Positions 61,363-64,000 of a stretch of DNA of 64,000 nucleotides are shown piece after piece. The stretch lies in assembly GCA_013298145.1 (NCBI GenBank), contig JAAFJO010000003.1:124001-188000 (forward strand), given 5' to 3'. A model generated the notes under the pieces. That model saw only the letters and a program-made list of their open reading frames with translations. It was not told the origin of the DNA and did no database searches. A program made the translations under genes and the position numbers. Each line of letters starts with the position of its first letter. The first letter of the stretch is position 1. The DNA is from Betaproteobacteria bacterium. GTDB lineage: Bacteria > Pseudomonadota > Gammaproteobacteria > Burkholderiales > Casimicrobiaceae.

Positions 61363-61471
61363 TGTCATCCCCGCGAAGGCGGGGACCCAGTCCCTGACAA
61401 GTGAAACTCAAGAATCGTGTTTTGGTAAACGCAAAGTCCCGGTCTGGGTCCCCGCCTTCGCGGGGATGACG
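61363..61471. repeat. MITE-like element with 27-bp TIRs between pheS and pheT
   Basis: GTCATCCCCGCGAAGGCGGGGACCCAG (61364-61390) ... CTGGGTCCCCGCCTTCGCGGGGATGAC (61444-61470). Confidence 0.85.
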
Positions 61472-61522
61472 GCACGTTATGTTGGCTTGGCTCTCCATTG
61501 AAGCTCCATCGAAATCGAACTT

Positions 61523-63928
61523 ATGAAATTCTCCGAATCCTGGCTCCGTAGTTTTTGCAACCCGTCGATGACGACGGATGAACTCGCGCACGCGCTCACC
61601 ATGGCGGGGCTTGAGGTGGAAGAGGTGAAGCCTGCCGCGCCCCCGTTCACCAAGATCGTCGTCGGCGAAATCATCTCGCGGGAAAAGCATCCGAATGCGG
61701 ATCGTTTGTCGGTTTGCATGGTGAACGTCGGCTCACATTCCGCGGCACCGTTGCAGATCGTCTGCGGCGCGCCAAACGCACGTGCGGGCATTCGCATTCC
61801 TTGCGCGTTGGTGGGGGCCGAGCTGCCGCCCGATGCGGAGGGCAAACCGTTCGTGATCAAACAAGCGAAGATGCGCAGCGTTGAATCGAACGGCATGCTT
61901 TGCAGCTCGAAAGAGTTGGGCATTTCGGAAGCCAGCGAAGGCTTGCTTGAGCTGCCGCTCGACGCGCCGGTCGGTGCCGATATTCGTGAATACATGAAGC
62001 TCAACGATGCGGTGTTCGAGGTCAAACTCACCCCGAACAAAGCGGATTGCTTAAGCGTTTACGGCGTTGCTCGCGAAGTCCACGCGATCACGGGTGCGTC
62101 GCTTGCCGCAGCGCCCGCCCGCGAGGTGAAGGTCACGTTGAAAGACGTGCTCCGAGCGAAAGTATCCGCTGCGGATCTTTGCGGTCGGTTCGCTGGACGA
62201 ATTATTCGTGGCGTGAATGCTAAAGCTGACACACCAGCTTGGATGCGAGAACGCCTGGAGCGGGCGGGGCAGCGGTCTATTTCGGCACTTGTCGATATCT
62301 CGAATTATGTGATGCTTGAGCTCGGTCGCCCGACCCATGTGTTCGATCTCGATAAAGTCCATGGCAGCTTGGACGTTCGCTGGGCGAAAAAAGGTGAAAC
62401 GCTGAAGCTGCTGAACGGAAACACCGTTGAACTCGACGAGCAAGTTGGCGTAATCGCAGACGATAGCGGCGTTGAATCGCTCGCTGGCATTATGGGCGGT
62501 GATTCGACCGCGGTTAATCTCGAAACGACGAAGAACGTCTATGTCGAGGCGGCGTTCTGGCATCCGGCAGCGATCCAAGGCCGTTCGCGTCGATTCAATT
62601 TTTCTACCGACGCGGGACATCGTTTCGAGCGTGGCGTTGACTGGGAAACGATCCCGCAACACATCGATTACATCAGTGCGCTGATCCTCGAAATCTGCGG
62701 CGGCGAAGCAGGGCCGATTGACGATCAAACGGTCAGTGTGCCAGCTCGTAATGCGGTGACCCTGCGCATCGCGCGTGCCCAGAAGGTGATCGGCGTTGCG
62801 GTTTCAGCCGACGAAATGTCTGCGATCTTCACGCGGCTCGGTCTCCGGCACACCCGCGACGCAGATAAATTCACCGTCACTCCGCCGAGCTACCGTTTCG
62901 ACATCGAAATTGAAGAAGACCTGATCGAGGAAATCGCACGGATTTATGGGTTCGACAACATCCCTGCGTTGCCGCCGCTCGCACGCGCGGCCATGCGCGC
63001 AGAGCCGACCGACCGTCGCTCACTTCACGATCTTCGCGGCGCGATTGCCGCTAAAGACTATTTTGAGGTGATCAACTACAGCTTCGTTGACGAGTCGTGG
63101 GAAAAGGAAATTGTCGGTAACGTCAATCCAATTCGACTGTTAAACCCGATCGCGAGCCAGATGGCGGTGATGCGCTCATCGTTGATTCCGGGCTTGCTTG
63201 CAAACGTTGCGCACAATCTCAAACACAAGGCGGCGCGAGTTCGAGTGTTTGAGCTTGGCAAGGTATTCATGCGTGACTCGTCTGCGCAAGACGGTAAGCT
63301 TGGGATATCCGGTGTGTCACAACCCTTGATGCTCGGCGGTGTTGCATGGGGAGGGGCTGCGTCTGAGCAGTGGGGCGAGCGTGAGCGTACGGTCGACTTT
63401 TTCGATGGGAAGTCAGACTTGCAGGCAGTGATCCCAGGTTTGGTTTGCGTGAAAGCAACACATCCGCTCTTGCATCCAGGTCGCTCAGCCAGAATAACTC
63501 TCAATGGCCAGCACGCCGGATGGCTCGGTGAGCTACATCCAAGACATCTAAAGGCATTCGACTTGGATAGCGCACCGATCGTGTTTGAAGTAATGGCCTC
63601 TGTCGCCCAACTTAAAAAGGGCGTCGCGGTTGAAGTTGTCGCAAAGACGCCGCTCGTCCGCCGCGATGTAGCGCTTGTCGTCGAACAATCAGTCGAATCT
63701 GATGCCTTGATCCAGAGCCTTCATCAAGCTGCAGGCCCGGTAATTCGGTCGATTGACGTTTTTGACGTGTATCGAGGTGCGAACTTGCCGCCTGACAGAA
63801 AAAGCGTTGCAATTCGGGTACTTATGCAAGATACTGAACGTACTTTAGAAGACTCGCAGATCGACGCCACAATGAAAAAGTTGGTGGTGCGTGCCGAGGA
63901 AGCGTTTGGGGCAACGCTTAGAACCTAG
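61523..63928 (+). CDS. pheT: Phenylalanyl-tRNA synthetase beta subunit
   Basis: MKFSESWLRSFCNPSMTTDELAHALTMAGLEVEEVKPAAPPFTKIVVGEI...GDSTAVNLETTKNVYVEAAFWHPAAIQGRSRRFNFSTDAGHRFERGVD. Confidence 0.98.
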   Translation: MKFSESWLRSFCNPSMTTDELAHALTMAGLEVEEVKPAAPPFTKIVVGEIISREKHPNADRLSVCMVNVGSHSAAPLQIVCGAPNARAGIRIPCALVGAELPPDAEGKPFVIKQAKMRSVESNGMLCSSKELGISEASEGLLELPLDAPVGADIREYMKLNDAVFEVKLTPNKADCLSVYGVAREVHAITGASLAAAPAREVKVTLKDVLRAKVSAADLCGRFAGRIIRGVNAKADTPAWMRERLERAGQRSISALVDISNYVMLELGRPTHVFDLDKVHGSLDVRWAKKGETLKLLNGNTVELDEQVGVIADDSGVESLAGIMGGDSTAVNLETTKNVYVEAAFWHPAAIQGRSRRFNFSTDAGHRFERGVDWETIPQHIDYISALILEICGGEAGPIDDQTVSVPARNAVTLRIARAQKVIGVAVSADEMSAIFTRLGLRHTRDADKFTVTPPSYRFDIEIEEDLIEEIARIYGFDNIPALPPLARAAMRAEPTDRRSLHDLRGAIAAKDYFEVINYSFVDESWEKEIVGNVNPIRLLNPIASQMAVMRSSLIPGLLANVAHNLKHKAARVRVFELGKVFMRDSSAQDGKLGISGVSQPLMLGGVAWGGAASEQWGERERTVDFFDGKSDLQAVIPGLVCVKATHPLLHPGRSARITLNGQHAGWLGELHPRHLKAFDLDSAPIVFEVMASVAQLKKGVAVEVVAKTPLVRRDVALVVEQSVESDALIQSLHQAAGPVIRSIDVFDVYRGANLPPDRKSVAIRVLMQDTERTLEDSQIDATMKKLVVRAEEAFGATLRT

Positions 63929-63946
63929 AACAATTTACAAATCACA

Positions 63947-64000
63947 ATGGCCGATTCGGTAACCAAAGCGGAACTCGCAGACGCACTCTTCGAACGTTTG
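63947..64000 (+). CDS. ihfA: Integration host factor alpha subunit, N-terminal fragment (cut by window end)
   Basis: MADSVTKAELADALFERL immediately after pheT, the conserved pheT-ihfA order. Confidence 0.85.
   Translation, partial: MADSVTKAELADALFERL

Overview
The window looks like a betaproteobacterial chromosome segment, judged from gene content and order; I did not run a taxonomic search. The right end (about 49.8-64 kb) is a conserved core: aspS, DUF502, FmdB-like, NfeD, SPFH/paraslipin, a DUF2807 protein, tRNA-Val(GAC), thrS, infC, rpmI, rplT, pheS, pheT and the start of ihfA. The left part (0-27 kb) mixes housekeeping genes (nadE, PII, mscL, rluF-like, tldD, folE, uracil permease, uvrB, marC, yaeQ) with surface or secreted proteins (IPTL-CTERM, DUF1800/DUF1501), a BLUF photoreceptor, and a small AlbA_2 + YefM/YoeB accessory block. 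The most interesting region is 27.2-35.2 kb, all on the minus strand. It contains an MmeI-like DNA methyltransferase translationally coupled to a DUF3800 gene that carries an in-frame TGA, then a VapBC-type toxin-antitoxin pair, then an SF2 helicase overlapping a GIY-YIG (T5orf172-like) nuclease. Copies of one dispersed repeat flank and interrupt it. I interpret it as a candidate restriction-like or anti-phage system split by a TA insertion. Other notable items: two decayed GNAT acetyltransferase copies around a PhnD-like protein; a DUF4062 gene beside a cluster of palindromic repeats; MITE-like elements directly upstream of three aminoacyl-tRNA synthetase genes (aspS, pheS, pheT); an apparent ATA start codon for infC; a possibly leaderless TA promoter/operator; and tandem uncharacterised paralogs at 38.5-39.7 kb. 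No CRISPR array or rRNA was seen.
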